Assembly: GCA_964565615.1 (NCBI GenBank)
Contig: CAZMFO010000003.1
Span: 9,623-73,622 of the forward strand
DNA from: HK-STAS-PATE-36 sp964565615
Lineage (GTDB): Bacteria; Patescibacteriota; Saccharimonadia; Saccharimonadales; JAGQNJ01
Reading direction: 5' to 3'
DNA: 64,000 bases
The notes under the pieces are model-generated. The model was given only the letters and a program-made list of their open reading frames with translations, had not been told where the DNA came from and ran no database searches. How positions within the stretch are numbered: the first letter of the stretch is position 1; every line of letters begins with the position of its first letter. The translations under genes were made by a program, and so were the position numbers. This document shows, one piece after another, positions 51,399 to 58,821 of the stretch.

Positions 51399-51830
51399 AT
51401 GAGCAACCTAACAAAATGGGATCCTTTTGCAGAACTATCTGCTTTGCAAAAGCAATTTTTTGGTGACGATTGGATGTCACCTCTAAAAGGGGTGAATATT
51501 CCAACAACCGATGTTTACACCAAAGATAACAATTTGGTTGTGGAGGCGCATTTGCCAAATTTTGAACAAAATGACATTAATGTTCAAATAGAAAACGGCA
51601 CACTTATTATCAGCGCCCAACGGCACGAGAAGGAAGAAGATAAATCTAAAAACTATGTGGTCCGCGAAAGCTCAACCAGCTTTTATCGGCAAATAGCTTT
51701 ACCAAAAAGGGCAAATGCCGACAAAATAGATGCTCATCTTGATGATGGGGTTCTTAAAGTGCAGGTGCCCTTAACGCCACTACCAGAGCCCAAAAAGATA
51801 GCTGTTACTTCTAAGCCAAAAAAGAAGTAG
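51399..51830 (+). CDS. Hsp20/alpha-crystallin small heat-shock protein
   Basis: 143 residues from ATG 51399 (AAAGGGG Shine-Dalgarno 8 nt upstream; ATG 51393 is too close to it). The alpha-crystallin domain runs from about residue 35 to 130, with VEAHLPNFEQNDINVQIENGTLII, and FYRQIALPKRANADKIDAHLDDGVLKVQVP (in parts) as the conserved end. A short N-terminal arm WDPFAELSALQKQF and a basic tail KKIAVTSKPKKK complete it. It is an ATP-independent holdase chaperone of the cytoplasm, under CIRCE control. Confidence 0.95.
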   Translation: MSNLTKWDPFAELSALQKQFFGDDWMSPLKGVNIPTTDVYTKDNNLVVEAHLPNFEQNDINVQIENGTLIISAQRHEKEEDKSKNYVVRESSTSFYRQIALPKRANADKIDAHLDDGVLKVQVPLTPLPEPKKIAVTSKPKKK

Positions 51831-51842
51831 TAGCCCACAACT

Positions 51843-51877
51843 AGAGCCGAGACCAACCCGTGTCTTGGCTCTTCTTT
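51843..51877 (+). terminator. Rho-independent terminator
   Basis: AGAGCCGAGAC and GTCTTGGCTCT pair around a short loop (one G-T), followed by TTCTTT. Ends the Hsp20 transcript before the rhodanese gene. Confidence 0.65.
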
Positions 51878-51899
51878 ATAAAAAAGTAAAGGATAATAA

Positions 51900-52160
51900 A
51901 TGAAGCCAGTTATCATCGATGTTCGTGAACCGGAAGAATTTGCCAAAGGTCATATCAAAAATGCTATCAACATTCCTCCTTCGGAGCTTATGAACGGATC
52001 GGATCTTATCAATAAACTAGATAAAGACACGCCGTTGGTTCTCTATTGTGTTAGTGGTAGCCGTTCCAATGTAGCCATTGGACTCTTGCGACAACAGGGT
52101 TTTACAAATTTGACTAACGGCATCAATGCCGACCATGTCAATAAAAATTATGCACTTTAA
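51900..52160 (+). CDS. Single-domain rhodanese-like sulfurtransferase
   Basis: 86 residues: IIDVREPEEFAKGHIKNAINIP (CH2A-like segment) and the active-site loop LYCVSGSRSN with C50. This is the GlpE/PspE-like single-domain form that passes sulfane sulfur to acceptors. AAAGGA precedes ATG by 7 nt. It carries no signal peptide, so it is cytoplasmic. Confidence 0.92.
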   Translation: MKPVIIDVREPEEFAKGHIKNAINIPPSELMNGSDLINKLDKDTPLVLYCVSGSRSNVAIGLLRQQGFTNLTNGINADHVNKNYAL

Positions 52161-52210
52161 GTGTCGTAACAAAAAACTAGATATTACTAGCCAGCTTTTT
52201 CAACTAGTGC

Positions 52211-52735
52211 TTAATCTTGGGGAACAATTCGGCCACAGGCTAATCTAGGGCCACCACTTATGCCGGAGCCACTTTCTCCGGGGGAGTAGGGGTCGGGGTT
52301 AGCGTGTACCATAATAGATGTACCTTCTTTTGGCTGGAGAATAGAAACAGGCCCATCAGACAAAGTAATTCTTGTGGTAATTGCTTCTAGTGTGCCACGA
52401 CCTTTGTCGTCAATTGTAATACTTGGCAAATCGCCAGCGTGGTAACCATGATTAGCGTCTGGATCAGAGTTGCCAGAAGGGCCCGGGTCAAAATGACCAC
52501 CAGCACACTTAAAGCCATCACAGGCACAATCGCCCTTTTCGTGAATATGAACAGCGTGCCTACCAGCTATTAAGATAGATGGGTCGCCCTTAAGACTAAG
52601 CGAGATATGGACATACTTCCAGCCATCAACATCGTACTCGGTAAGGTCTAAACGGCCAGTTATTTTATCTCCACCTAAATCTGCAAAAGCCTTCTTTGTT
52701 ACTTTGGCGTCATCTGCGTCTAATCGTACCTTCAT
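52211..52735 (-). CDS. sodC: Cu/Zn superoxide dismutase family protein
   Basis: 174 residues. Metal ligands appear in order: HAVHIHEKGDC (Cu ligands and first disulfide Cys), GGHFDP, HGYHAGDLP (bridging and Zn ligands), MVHANPDPY and GGPRLACG (second Cys). The protein would dismutate superoxide. It begins MKVRLDADDAK with an AGGAGG Shine-Dalgarno and no signal peptide, whereas most bacterial SodC are exported; it is therefore predicted to be cytoplasmic or exported by another route. Confidence 0.92.
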   Translation of the reverse strand: MKVRLDADDAKVTKKAFADLGGDKITGRLDLTEYDVDGWKYVHISLSLKGDPSILIAGRHAVHIHEKGDCACDGFKCAGGHFDPGPSGNSDPDANHGYHAGDLPSITIDDKGRGTLEAITTRITLSDGPVSILQPKEGTSIMVHANPDPYSPGESGSGISGGPRLACGRIVPQD

Positions 52736-52739
52736 TACT

Positions 52740-53138
52740 CCTCCTTGTTTACTGTTTATAAATCTATTATATCGTTTTAATTAAAAGAAATAGGGAGAAA
52801 TCTGCGTCCAAAACTATCCAAACATCTATAATCAATCAACTTATGCTATTAAATCGCAGACAAAACTACGACAGACAAGTCAATCCGCTTTAGCTATACT
52901 AGAAGATAGTTATGTGAGTACTGGCGTTCCTTTAACTCACAGACTTTATTATTACTTGGTCACTAAACTGTTGTCACTGGTGAGCCTACATATTTATTGT
53001 TTCTTGTAACGAGCAAGCTAAAAATGAGCGGTTAGCTATGTTCTACCAAGCAACTCATTGCAAAATCCGCTCTACTCATAATAGCTGGCTAGGCTATTCC
53101 CTGACACTCTTAAAATTTTATCAACAAAGGAGCTCTTT
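52740..53138. other. Gene-free region with possible structured leader RNA
   Basis: About 400 bp without a credible reading frame between sodC and the small gene at 53139. GCTATACT near 52893 could be a -10 for a plus-strand transcript. Downstream there are inverted segments: TGTGAGT/ACTCACA near 52915-52940, and GAGCGG and AGCTATG near 53028-53041 that could pair with CCGCTC and ATAGCT near 53070-53090 in a crossing (pseudoknot-like) way. This may be a long 5' leader or a small RNA; not identified. Confidence 0.3.
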
Positions 53139-53378
53139 ATGACAACAATCAATCAATCTATAGATGTAAATTCTTATTATTTTGCTGGCGACAAACAGCT
53201 ACGATCGTTCCCCAAAACTATTCAATACCAAAATTATCGGCATACTTTTACTGATGGTATTAGGTATCTGGTAATTAAGGGGGCAACAACCTTTAAATTA
53301 TTTGATATGACAGATGGCAAAACGATTTACCGAATTCGTCAGGACGGAGACAATTGGACACTCGTCAGCACAAAATAA
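53139..53378 (+). CDS. Small hypothetical protein
   Basis: 79 residues, soluble, rich in aromatic residues, with a short beta-like pattern (YLVIKGATTFKLFDMTDGKTIYRI). AAAGGAG precedes ATG 53139 by 6-7 nt. No family recognised. It stands alone after a long gene-free region that may be its leader, and converges on rlmH. Confidence 0.5.
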   Translation: MTTINQSIDVNSYYFAGDKQLRSFPKTIQYQNYRHTFTDGIRYLVIKGATTFKLFDMTDGKTIYRIRQDGDNWTLVSTK

Positions 53379-53398
53379 CGACAGGTACGATATTAGGA

Positions 53399-53869
53399 CT
53401 ATTGGTGATGGTAGGGGTGTTGATGTAATATACAATGCGTTCTATAAAGTTGTTCTAGTAAAATCAAACGCACCAACTGGTGAGGAAAAACTAACTTAGA
53501 CAAGCTCCAAACATAGTTGGCCCTGTCTTTTAAATCATCACTAACTCCGTAAGCACCACCGATAATAAAAACTACTTGTTTGTACTGACTATTACTCATT
53601 ATTTGTCGCCAAACAACAGAAAACTGACTATTATCCGATAGCTGTCCGGTGTTATCTAGCAAGATCACGAAATCATCTTTTTTTAGATATTGAAGAAGTC
53701 GCCCAGACTCTTCGCTTCGTACAGTAGCCTGTTCGCCAAAACCCGACGGTATTATTTGCCAGCTAATTTTGTATCCGCTTTTTAGCAATCTAGACTGGTA
53801 ATCAGCAATAGCAGAGGATAAATCAATGCTATGTTTTTTACCAACACAGATAATTTTAAAGTTCATCAT
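53399..53869 (-). CDS. rlmH: 23S rRNA pseudouridine-1915 N3-methyltransferase RlmH
   Basis: 156 residues, the normal length. The SPOUT-fold end is clear: VFIIGGAYGVSDDL (SAM-binding knot), LSKLVFPHQLVRLILLEQLYR and the final HPYHHQ. It methylates pseudouridine 1915 in helix 69 of 23S rRNA. The gene overlaps the upstream ABC permease by 4 nt, so it is co-translated with an unrelated transporter, a common CPR-style packing. Confidence 0.96.
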   Translation of the reverse strand: MMNFKIICVGKKHSIDLSSAIADYQSRLLKSGYKISWQIIPSGFGEQATVRSEESGRLLQYLKKDDFVILLDNTGQLSDNSQFSVVWRQIMSNSQYKQVVFIIGGAYGVSDDLKDRANYVWSLSKLVFPHQLVRLILLEQLYRTHCILHQHPYHHQ

Positions 53870-55086
53870 TGGTACCGCAAGGCATCTATTGGATCTTTGC
53901 GTGATGCCCGATAAGCTGGAGCAATACCAAAAATAATCCCCACCGAAACGGCCACACCAACAGCAACACCGGCTATTTTAAAATCTATTGCAGGTTCTAG
54001 ATTGGTGGTCATACGAATTGCGTAGTTTAACACCAACGATACCAAAACACCAATAATGCTACCCACAATGGTTAAAATCACAGCTTCTGTAAGAAATTGT
54101 CGCAATATCTGCCGATTTGTTGCCCCAATAGCTTTACGAATACCGATTTCTCTTGTTCTTTCGGTTACCGAAACAAGCATAATGTTCATAATTCCAATGC
54201 CTCCAACAAACAAAGAAATGCCGGCAACACCAGCAATCATTGCCGTTATTAACCCCAAAGTATAGGATGTCTCGTCAATAGATTGTTCTTGATTAAAAAT
54301 TGTAAAGTCCTCTTGCTGATCATGCGAAGTCTTAAGGGCTTCGTGAATGCGCTCTGTAACTAGAGACAAATCGTCTACATTTGTTGGTTTTGCAAATATC
54401 TGAAACACCTGTGCATTGCCCTCGCTCAAAGTTTTGCCCGTCGCATAGGGCACAAAGACAGCATTGTTGTAATCGCCTCCGGGCGTTACAGGATTATTCT
54501 CAAACTCCTCAAACACTCCTCGTACAATAAACTCCTCACCCCTTAGCTGAAAAGACTTACCAATAGGTACATTTTCTTTAAATAGTTCTTGTGCGGTTGT
54601 TTGCCCAAGTACCGCTACATTACGACCTTCCTCACCCACAGTAAAAAAAGATCCGTACTGTACTTTGTGGCTAATAAGCTCTGGCAAATTGTAGCTTGTT
54701 CCGATAACTAAACCATTGTTAAATTCTTGATCGTTGTAGCGAGGCACTGCACTGACCATACTTAGTGGGGCAACTCCTCCAACCCCTTCGGTCTTTTCAA
54801 CAATCTTAACATCTTTGTCTGTCAATGTGGCGCTAACTGTAGCAAATAAATTAATTCGTAATATACCATTTTGGTCTCTGTTGAATGTCCTGCCGGGCTT
54901 GATTGTTATTAAATCGCTACCAAATTGACTAAGCTGTTTACTAACTTGTTGCTTAACGCCCTCGCCGAGAGACACGGTTACAATTACCGAAGCTACGCCA
55001 ATAATGATCCCTAACATAGTCAAAAAACTTCGCCATTTAGCAGTTTTTATTGAGTGCCAAGCTAGTTTTGTGTCGCCACTCATCAT
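53866..55086 (-). CDS. MacB-type ABC transporter permease
   Basis: 406 residues: helix 1 near 16-40 (FLTMLGIIIGVASVIVTVSLGEG), a MacB periplasmic core domain of about 220 residues, then three helices with VTERTREIGIRKAIGATNRQI, the FtsX-family hallmark, and ending DPIDALRYQ. It pairs with the ATPase encoded upstream (4-nt overlap). Related to the permease at 23320-24546. Substrate unknown; no MacA-like adaptor is present. Confidence 0.9.
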   Translation of the reverse strand: MMSGDTKLAWHSIKTAKWRSFLTMLGIIIGVASVIVTVSLGEGVKQQVSKQLSQFGSDLITIKPGRTFNRDQNGILRINLFATVSATLTDKDVKIVEKTEGVGGVAPLSMVSAVPRYNDQEFNNGLVIGTSYNLPELISHKVQYGSFFTVGEEGRNVAVLGQTTAQELFKENVPIGKSFQLRGEEFIVRGVFEEFENNPVTPGGDYNNAVFVPYATGKTLSEGNAQVFQIFAKPTNVDDLSLVTERIHEALKTSHDQQEDFTIFNQEQSIDETSYTLGLITAMIAGVAGISLFVGGIGIMNIMLVSVTERTREIGIRKAIGATNRQILRQFLTEAVILTIVGSIIGVLVSLVLNYAIRMTTNLEPAIDFKIAGVAVGVAVSVGIIFGIAPAYRASRKDPIDALRYQ

Positions 55087-55943
55087 TTTGCACGACTCCG
55101 TTTTTTGCGATGTTTTCTTGCTTTTTTATCTCGTTGTTTGGTTATACCCAAACTATCAGGAATTGTTTGCATCAATGCCGAAACCCCAGCCAAATCGTCC
55201 TCTTCTGTCGTTTTTGGAGCAAAATACAAAGCCCGCCTTATGGCCTGCGGAACATCACCAATAGCACTTTTTTCATCATGAATAATCACTCCGTCGTGCA
55301 TATAAATCACCCTGTTGGCATATCGTGTCAGCTCTGGATTATGTGTTACCAAAAGCACAGTGTTGCCAGAAGCATGGATTTCACTTAATAGTTCCATAAC
55401 TACTCTACTAGACAAACTGTCTAGGTTGCCCGTTGGTTCATCAGCAATTAAAATGCTCGGATTATTAACTAACGCTCTTGCAATGGCAACTCGTTGGATC
55501 TGCCCACCACTTAACTGTTTAGGATAAAAAGCCTCTTTGTCGCTTAAACCAACACGCTCCATAATTTCGGCAGATCGTTTTAGCCGACGAACAGGTGTCA
55601 TACCCTTGTAGGCTAGGGGGAGGGCGACATTTTCTATGGCTGTTAATTTTGGCAGTAAATTAAAAGATTGAAAAATAAAACCAATGTTATCACGACGCAA
55701 TTTGGCGCGTTGGTTAGTGCGGAGCTTGGCAACCGAACGACCGTTCAGCTTATAAGATCCACTAGTTGGATGATCAAGTAAACCAACAATGTTCATCAGC
55801 GTTGATTTGCCAGAGCCACTTGGACCCATAATGGCGATAAACTCGCCCTTTTCAACAACAAAATCCACCTCGTCTAAAGCTACTGTAGTAGCGTCACCAA
55901 ATCCAAATAATTTGCTAACTTCGTTAATTTCTATCAATGACAT
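55083..55943 (-). CDS. MacB-type ABC transporter ATPase
   Basis: 286 residues. Walker A GPSGSGKST (40-48), signature LSGGQIQRVAIARAL, Walker B ILIADEPTGNLD and the H-loop VTHN are intact. The C-terminal 50 residues are a basic extension (KQRDKKARKHRKKRSRAK) beyond the usual end. An AGGAG Shine-Dalgarno precedes ATG 55943 and TACACT lies just upstream. First gene of an ATPase-permease-rlmH operon. Confidence 0.93.
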   Translation of the reverse strand: MSLIEINEVSKLFGFGDATTVALDEVDFVVEKGEFIAIMGPSGSGKSTLMNIVGLLDHPTSGSYKLNGRSVAKLRTNQRAKLRRDNIGFIFQSFNLLPKLTAIENVALPLAYKGMTPVRRLKRSAEIMERVGLSDKEAFYPKQLSGGQIQRVAIARALVNNPSILIADEPTGNLDSLSSRVVMELLSEIHASGNTVLLVTHNPELTRYANRVIYMHDGVIIHDEKSAIGDVPQAIRRALYFAPKTTEEDDLAGVSALMQTIPDSLGITKQRDKKARKHRKKRSRAK

Positions 55944-56016
55944 TACTCCTAGTGTACGATGTTAACAAAAGCTGTCGCAAGAGGTAATGCTAATTTTAAT
56001 GTAGTAATTTTTAAGT

Positions 56017-56022
56017 TATAAT
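56017..56022 (+). promoter_or_regulatory. -10 box before the truncated tRNA-Ser copy
   Basis: TATAAT 12 bp before the first base of the truncated tRNA-Ser at 56035. A similar TATAAT (56210-56215) lies 9 bp before the intact tRNA-Ser. Confidence 0.5.
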
Positions 56023-56034
56023 AAATCTGGTTAC

Positions 56035-56100
56035 GGAGGGGTGCAGGAGTGGTTGAACTGGCACGCATGGAAAGCGTGTGTGCAGGAAACTGTAACGAGG
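56035..56100 (+). pseudogene. Truncated tRNA-Ser copy
   Basis: The first 66 nt match the intact tRNA-Ser at 56225-56314 except for three C-to-A changes, then the sequence diverges at TGAGAAATG, so the T arm and acceptor 3' strand are missing. The anticodon position still reads GGA. It has its own promoter-like -10 box. The 100 bp after it contain a palindrome of two head-to-head T-arm-like sequences (56185-56208). Confidence 0.75.
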
Positions 56101-56152
56101 TGAGAAATGCCTGTGACATTTAGCAAGAAAACCTTCTCTTGAAAACTTGTTT

Positions 56153-57838
56153 TCAAAGATGAAGTTTTGGGCCCGCCGAAGGTGGGTCGAATCCCGGATT
56201 CGAACCGAGTATAATATAGATTACGGAGGGGTGCAGGAGTGGTTGAACTGGCACGCCTGGAAAGCGTGTGTGCAGGCAACTGTACCGAGGGTTCGAATCC
56301 CTCTCCCTCCGCCAATTTACAATTTCAGCGTTTTTGAGGGTTATTGCCTCGCCCTCGCTACGCTCGGGCTCGGCTTCCGCCGTGATTTTGAAAGGAAATT
56401 TGAAATCCAAAAACAATTTCTGACCGCTCAAACGGAAGTTCGAACCAATCTTTTTTAGAAAATCCCGACCCTGTTCGGGATTTTCTTGCAAAGCGATAAT
56501 TTCGGCTTGTTTTACGGTATTTATGAATCGGGCGGCGAGTTCGAACCGATTATTGCTTTTTTGCTCAAAAGCCGTCAGTTTGTCTTTCAAAAGTTGTTTT
56601 TGATTGACGAGTTTGTTTTTGGCTTCTCGGTATTCGGTAAGCGACAAAGCGCTTTCAAGATAAGCGTTCATCAGTTTTTCCAGCTTCTCGTCAATCGCCT
56701 TTATTTCGTTTTCTATCTTTTGAGCAAAAAAGCGAGATGATTGGGCTTTCTCATTTTTCTCATTTTCCAATTCATTCAACATTTTATCAGCCCAATCATC
56801 AGGCAAAGAAACTTTTTGTATGACTTCGTTTATTTGAGATGAAATTTTTTCTTCTCTCGTAAAAACATTTTGCGAGCAAATGTGATTTGGATTTTTCTTG
56901 GTGCAGTAATAATAAGTGTAAGATTTTCCACTTGGCTTTATCTTTTTATCGGCGGTTATGGTAAATCCGCACTCGCCACATTTGAAAAGCCCCCGATAAA
57001 GAAAAAATTTCATCTCATCTACTTTTTGTGGTTTGCTCTTTTGCTTCATCACTTCTTGGCATTGGTCAAAAAGTTTCTTTGAAATAATCGGTTCGTGCTT
57101 TCCTTCAAAATATTCTCCGTTATACCTTATCAATCCATAGTAAAAAGGATTTCGCAAAAGATATTGGAAATTTGAAACGGAAAGCAAAGAATCTCGCCGC
57201 CCCTTCAAGCCGAGATCATTGATAATCTTTCGGATTTCTTTCAGCGTATATTTTCCGCTTGCGTAGGCCTCAAATGCTTTTTTGATAAATGGTGATTTTT
57301 CTTTATCCACATAAATTTGTTTTGTTTCCCGATTATTCAAATATCCCAGCGGTGCCATTTGAGGCCATAAGCCATTTTTTAATTTTTGGCGATGTCCTCG
57401 CTTTATATTTTCCGAAAGATTATCGATGTAATATTTTGACTGCCCGAAAGCTATTGAAAGCATAAACTTTCCTTGCGGTGTCGGGTCAAACCAAAAAGTC
57501 GGGAATTTTAGCTCTTGGATTACCCCAGTATCCACGAGATAAATAATTTGTCCGCCGTCAACGGAATTTCTGGCTAACCTGTCGGGGTGCCACGCTAAAA
57601 TTCCCTCGGCTTCGCCCGCTTCAATTCTTTTCAACATTTCAGCGAAGACAGGCCGGCCTGGTTTTTTCGCAGTTTGCTTTTCTATCAAAATATCAACGAC
57701 ATCGATGTTTTCTTTTTTCGCCAGCTCTCGCAATTCAGCCAACTGGTCGGCAATACTGCGAACTTGCCTGTCTTCGCTGTCCGTTGACTTGCGGGCGTAG
57801 ATGAAAAACTTTTTGGTTTGATTATTCTCGTTTGTCAT
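56153..57838 (-). CDS. Large serine recombinase, tRNA-Ser-targeting
   Basis: 561 residues as an open frame. Resolvase domain with nucleophile S18 in FIYARKSTDSEDRQ, ILAWHPDRLARNSVDGGQIIYL; recombinase domain (APLGYLNNR, FQYLLRNPFYYGLIRY); zinc ribbon FKCGECGFTI...YYYCTKK; coiled coil about 385-450. Residues after NWRRERDSNP are read antisense through tRNA-Ser and beyond, so the last 50 or so residues come from the target locus and may not be functional. The block from NFRLSGQKLF to NAEIVNW is encoded in the inverted repeat. Strongly similar to the recombinase at 31581-33146. Confidence 0.9.
   Translation of the reverse strand: MTNENNQTKKFFIYARKSTDSEDRQVRSIADQLAELRELAKKENIDVVDILIEKQTAKKPGRPVFAEMLKRIEAGEAEGILAWHPDRLARNSVDGGQIIYLVDTGVIQELKFPTFWFDPTPQGKFMLSIAFGQSKYYIDNLSENIKRGHRQKLKNGLWPQMAPLGYLNNRETKQIYVDKEKSPFIKKAFEAYASGKYTLKEIRKIINDLGLKGRRDSLLSVSNFQYLLRNPFYYGLIRYNGEYFEGKHEPIISKKLFDQCQEVMKQKSKPQKVDEMKFFLYRGLFKCGECGFTITADKKIKPSGKSYTYYYCTKKNPNHICSQNVFTREEKISSQINEVIQKVSLPDDWADKMLNELENEKNEKAQSSRFFAQKIENEIKAIDEKLEKLMNAYLESALSLTEYREAKNKLVNQKQLLKDKLTAFEQKSNNRFELAARFINTVKQAEIIALQENPEQGRDFLKKIGSNFRLSGQKLFLDFKFPFKITAEAEPERSEGEAITLKNAEIVNWRRERDSNPRYSCLHTRFPGVPVQPLLHPSVIYIILGSNPGFDPPSAGPKLHL
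56225..56314 (+). tRNA. tRNA-Ser (GGA)
   Basis: 90 nt with encoded CCA. Acceptor GGAGGGG pairs with TCCCTCC (one G-T pair); anticodon loop CTGGAAA gives anticodon GGA (56259-56261); a long variable arm and GGTTCGAATCC T arm are typical of tRNA-Ser. Its last bases, CCGCCA, form the core of the mobile element starting here. Confidence 0.95.
56309..56456 (+). repeat. Inverted repeat A2, left arm
   Basis: About 148 bp, imperfectly inverted relative to 57897-58079 (scattered substitutions, and a 33-bp insertion in the right arm). It encodes part of the recombinase C-terminus on the minus strand. Confidence 0.85.
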
Positions 57839-57896
57839 ATTATTGGGCAGTCAAAATATTTGAAATTATCGCTTTGCCTTTCTCTAAAGGCGAAAG

Positions 57897-58079
57897 AAAA
57901 AAAAGATTGGTTTGCAAAATTTCATTTTGCCCGTGCTTCGCACGGCAAACTTCCGTTTGAGCGGGCAGAAATTGTTTTTGGATTTCAAAAATCCCTTCAA
58001 AATCACGGCGGAAGCCGAGCCCGAGCGTAGCGAGGGCGAGGCAACAACCTTCAAAAACTCTGAAATTGTAAATTGGCGG
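57897..58079 (-). repeat. Inverted repeat A2, right arm
   Basis: Imperfect inverted copy of 56309-56456, ending in TGGCGG. On the plus strand it encodes a mirror copy of the recombinase tail (NFRLSGQKLFLDF onward) that reads through the core into module B. Confidence 0.85.
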
Positions 58080-58422
58080 TACCTTTTGGACAAAATCCGA
58101 ACTTTTTTTGACGAAAATCCCGATTTTGACTTTTAGACCCGCCCCAGCGTTTCCGCCCGCCGAATTTCGGCGAGCAAAGCAAAACAATTTCCTTTCAATT
58201 TTTTGTATTTTGCGCGCGCCCTTTTTTCTTTTAAAAGGAATTGAAAATTGTTTTACTTTGATGTTTGGCTTAATGCCAAACGGCGGAAACGCTTCCCACC
58301 CCCAACCCGCCTTCGGCGGGCAGAGCAGGCGGGCAAAAATTCCTTCCCCCAGACCCCCTTCCTTTTTGCCCGCCTGCTTGGGCTTCGCCCTGAAATTTTT
58401 TGAGCGAGCGGACGGCGGGGCC
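58074..58422 (+). repeat. Inverted repeat B2, left arm
   Basis: 349 bp, inverted copy of 63606-63954 with no difference seen. GC-rich and full of short hairpins (for example CCGCCTTCGGCGGG). The mirrored recombinase frame ends here at 58134-58136 after RTFFDENPDFDF. Confidence 0.92.
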
Positions 58423-58516
58423 GAAATACGAAAAGAAGAAAATAAAGCGGAAAAAACGCTTGCCCCACCCTCCCGTGCGCGCGTTTTTGACATTCTACTC
58501 CCTTTTTCCTTTACGA

Positions 58517-58551
58517 TTCCCAAATATTTTGGTAATATTATGTTGTGGGAA
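58517..58551. promoter_or_regulatory. Candidate operator upstream of the HTH gene
   Basis: TTCCCA (58517-58522) and TGGGAA (58546-58551) flank two AATATT-like inner half-sites. It lies about 50 bp before the controller-like HTH gene at 58603; a -10-like TATTAC lies at 58589-58594. Confidence 0.35.
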
Positions 58552-58602
58552 GTAAACATTTGCATAAATAAGTATACCACAATTTAATATTACTAATAAA
58601 TT

Positions 58603-58815
58603 ATGGCAGAGTCAAGTAAAAACAACATAGCAAAGACCGTAAAGCGGTTAAGGGAAAAAATGGGAATTTCCCAAGAGAAACTGGCGCGCCTTGCCGATGT
58701 TTCCAACAATACGATTATCAACATAGAAGCGGGCAAACAAGGCAATCCGACTATTGAAACTTTAAAAAAGATCGCCAAGGCGTTGAACGCGCCTATTGAG
58801 GATTTAATAAAATAA
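58603..58815 (+). CDS. XRE-family HTH regulator (R-M controller-like)
   Basis: 70 residues, a single helix-turn-helix domain: MGISQEKLARLADVSNNTIINIEAGKQGNPTIETLKKIAKAL (in parts), ending IEDLIK. The size and fold match controller (C) proteins of type II restriction-modification systems and similar Cro/C1-type repressors. It lies 6 nt before the methyltransferase gene, at the head of the operon, where a C protein would be expected. Confidence 0.85.
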   Translation: MAESSKNNIAKTVKRLREKMGISQEKLARLADVSNNTIINIEAGKQGNPTIETLKKIAKALNAPIEDLIK

Positions 58816-58821
58816 AATTTT

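Noticed and set aside
56031..56315. Short protein frames over the tRNA-Ser copies
   Set aside because: They are translations of tRNA sequence and its antisense (the familiar GFEP and DSNP peptides).
56458..56485. Hairpin GAAAATCCCGA/TCGGGATTTTC as a terminator
   Set aside because: It lies inside the recombinase coding sequence, and no gene on the plus strand needs it except possibly tRNA-Ser; not enough support.
57840..58580. Long open frames on both strands across 57840-58587
   Set aside because: They lie in the GC-rich inverted repeats, are compositionally odd (Arg/Pro/Phe-rich) and the plus-strand one recurs exactly in the other repeat arm at 63606-63920; they are repeat sequence, not genes.
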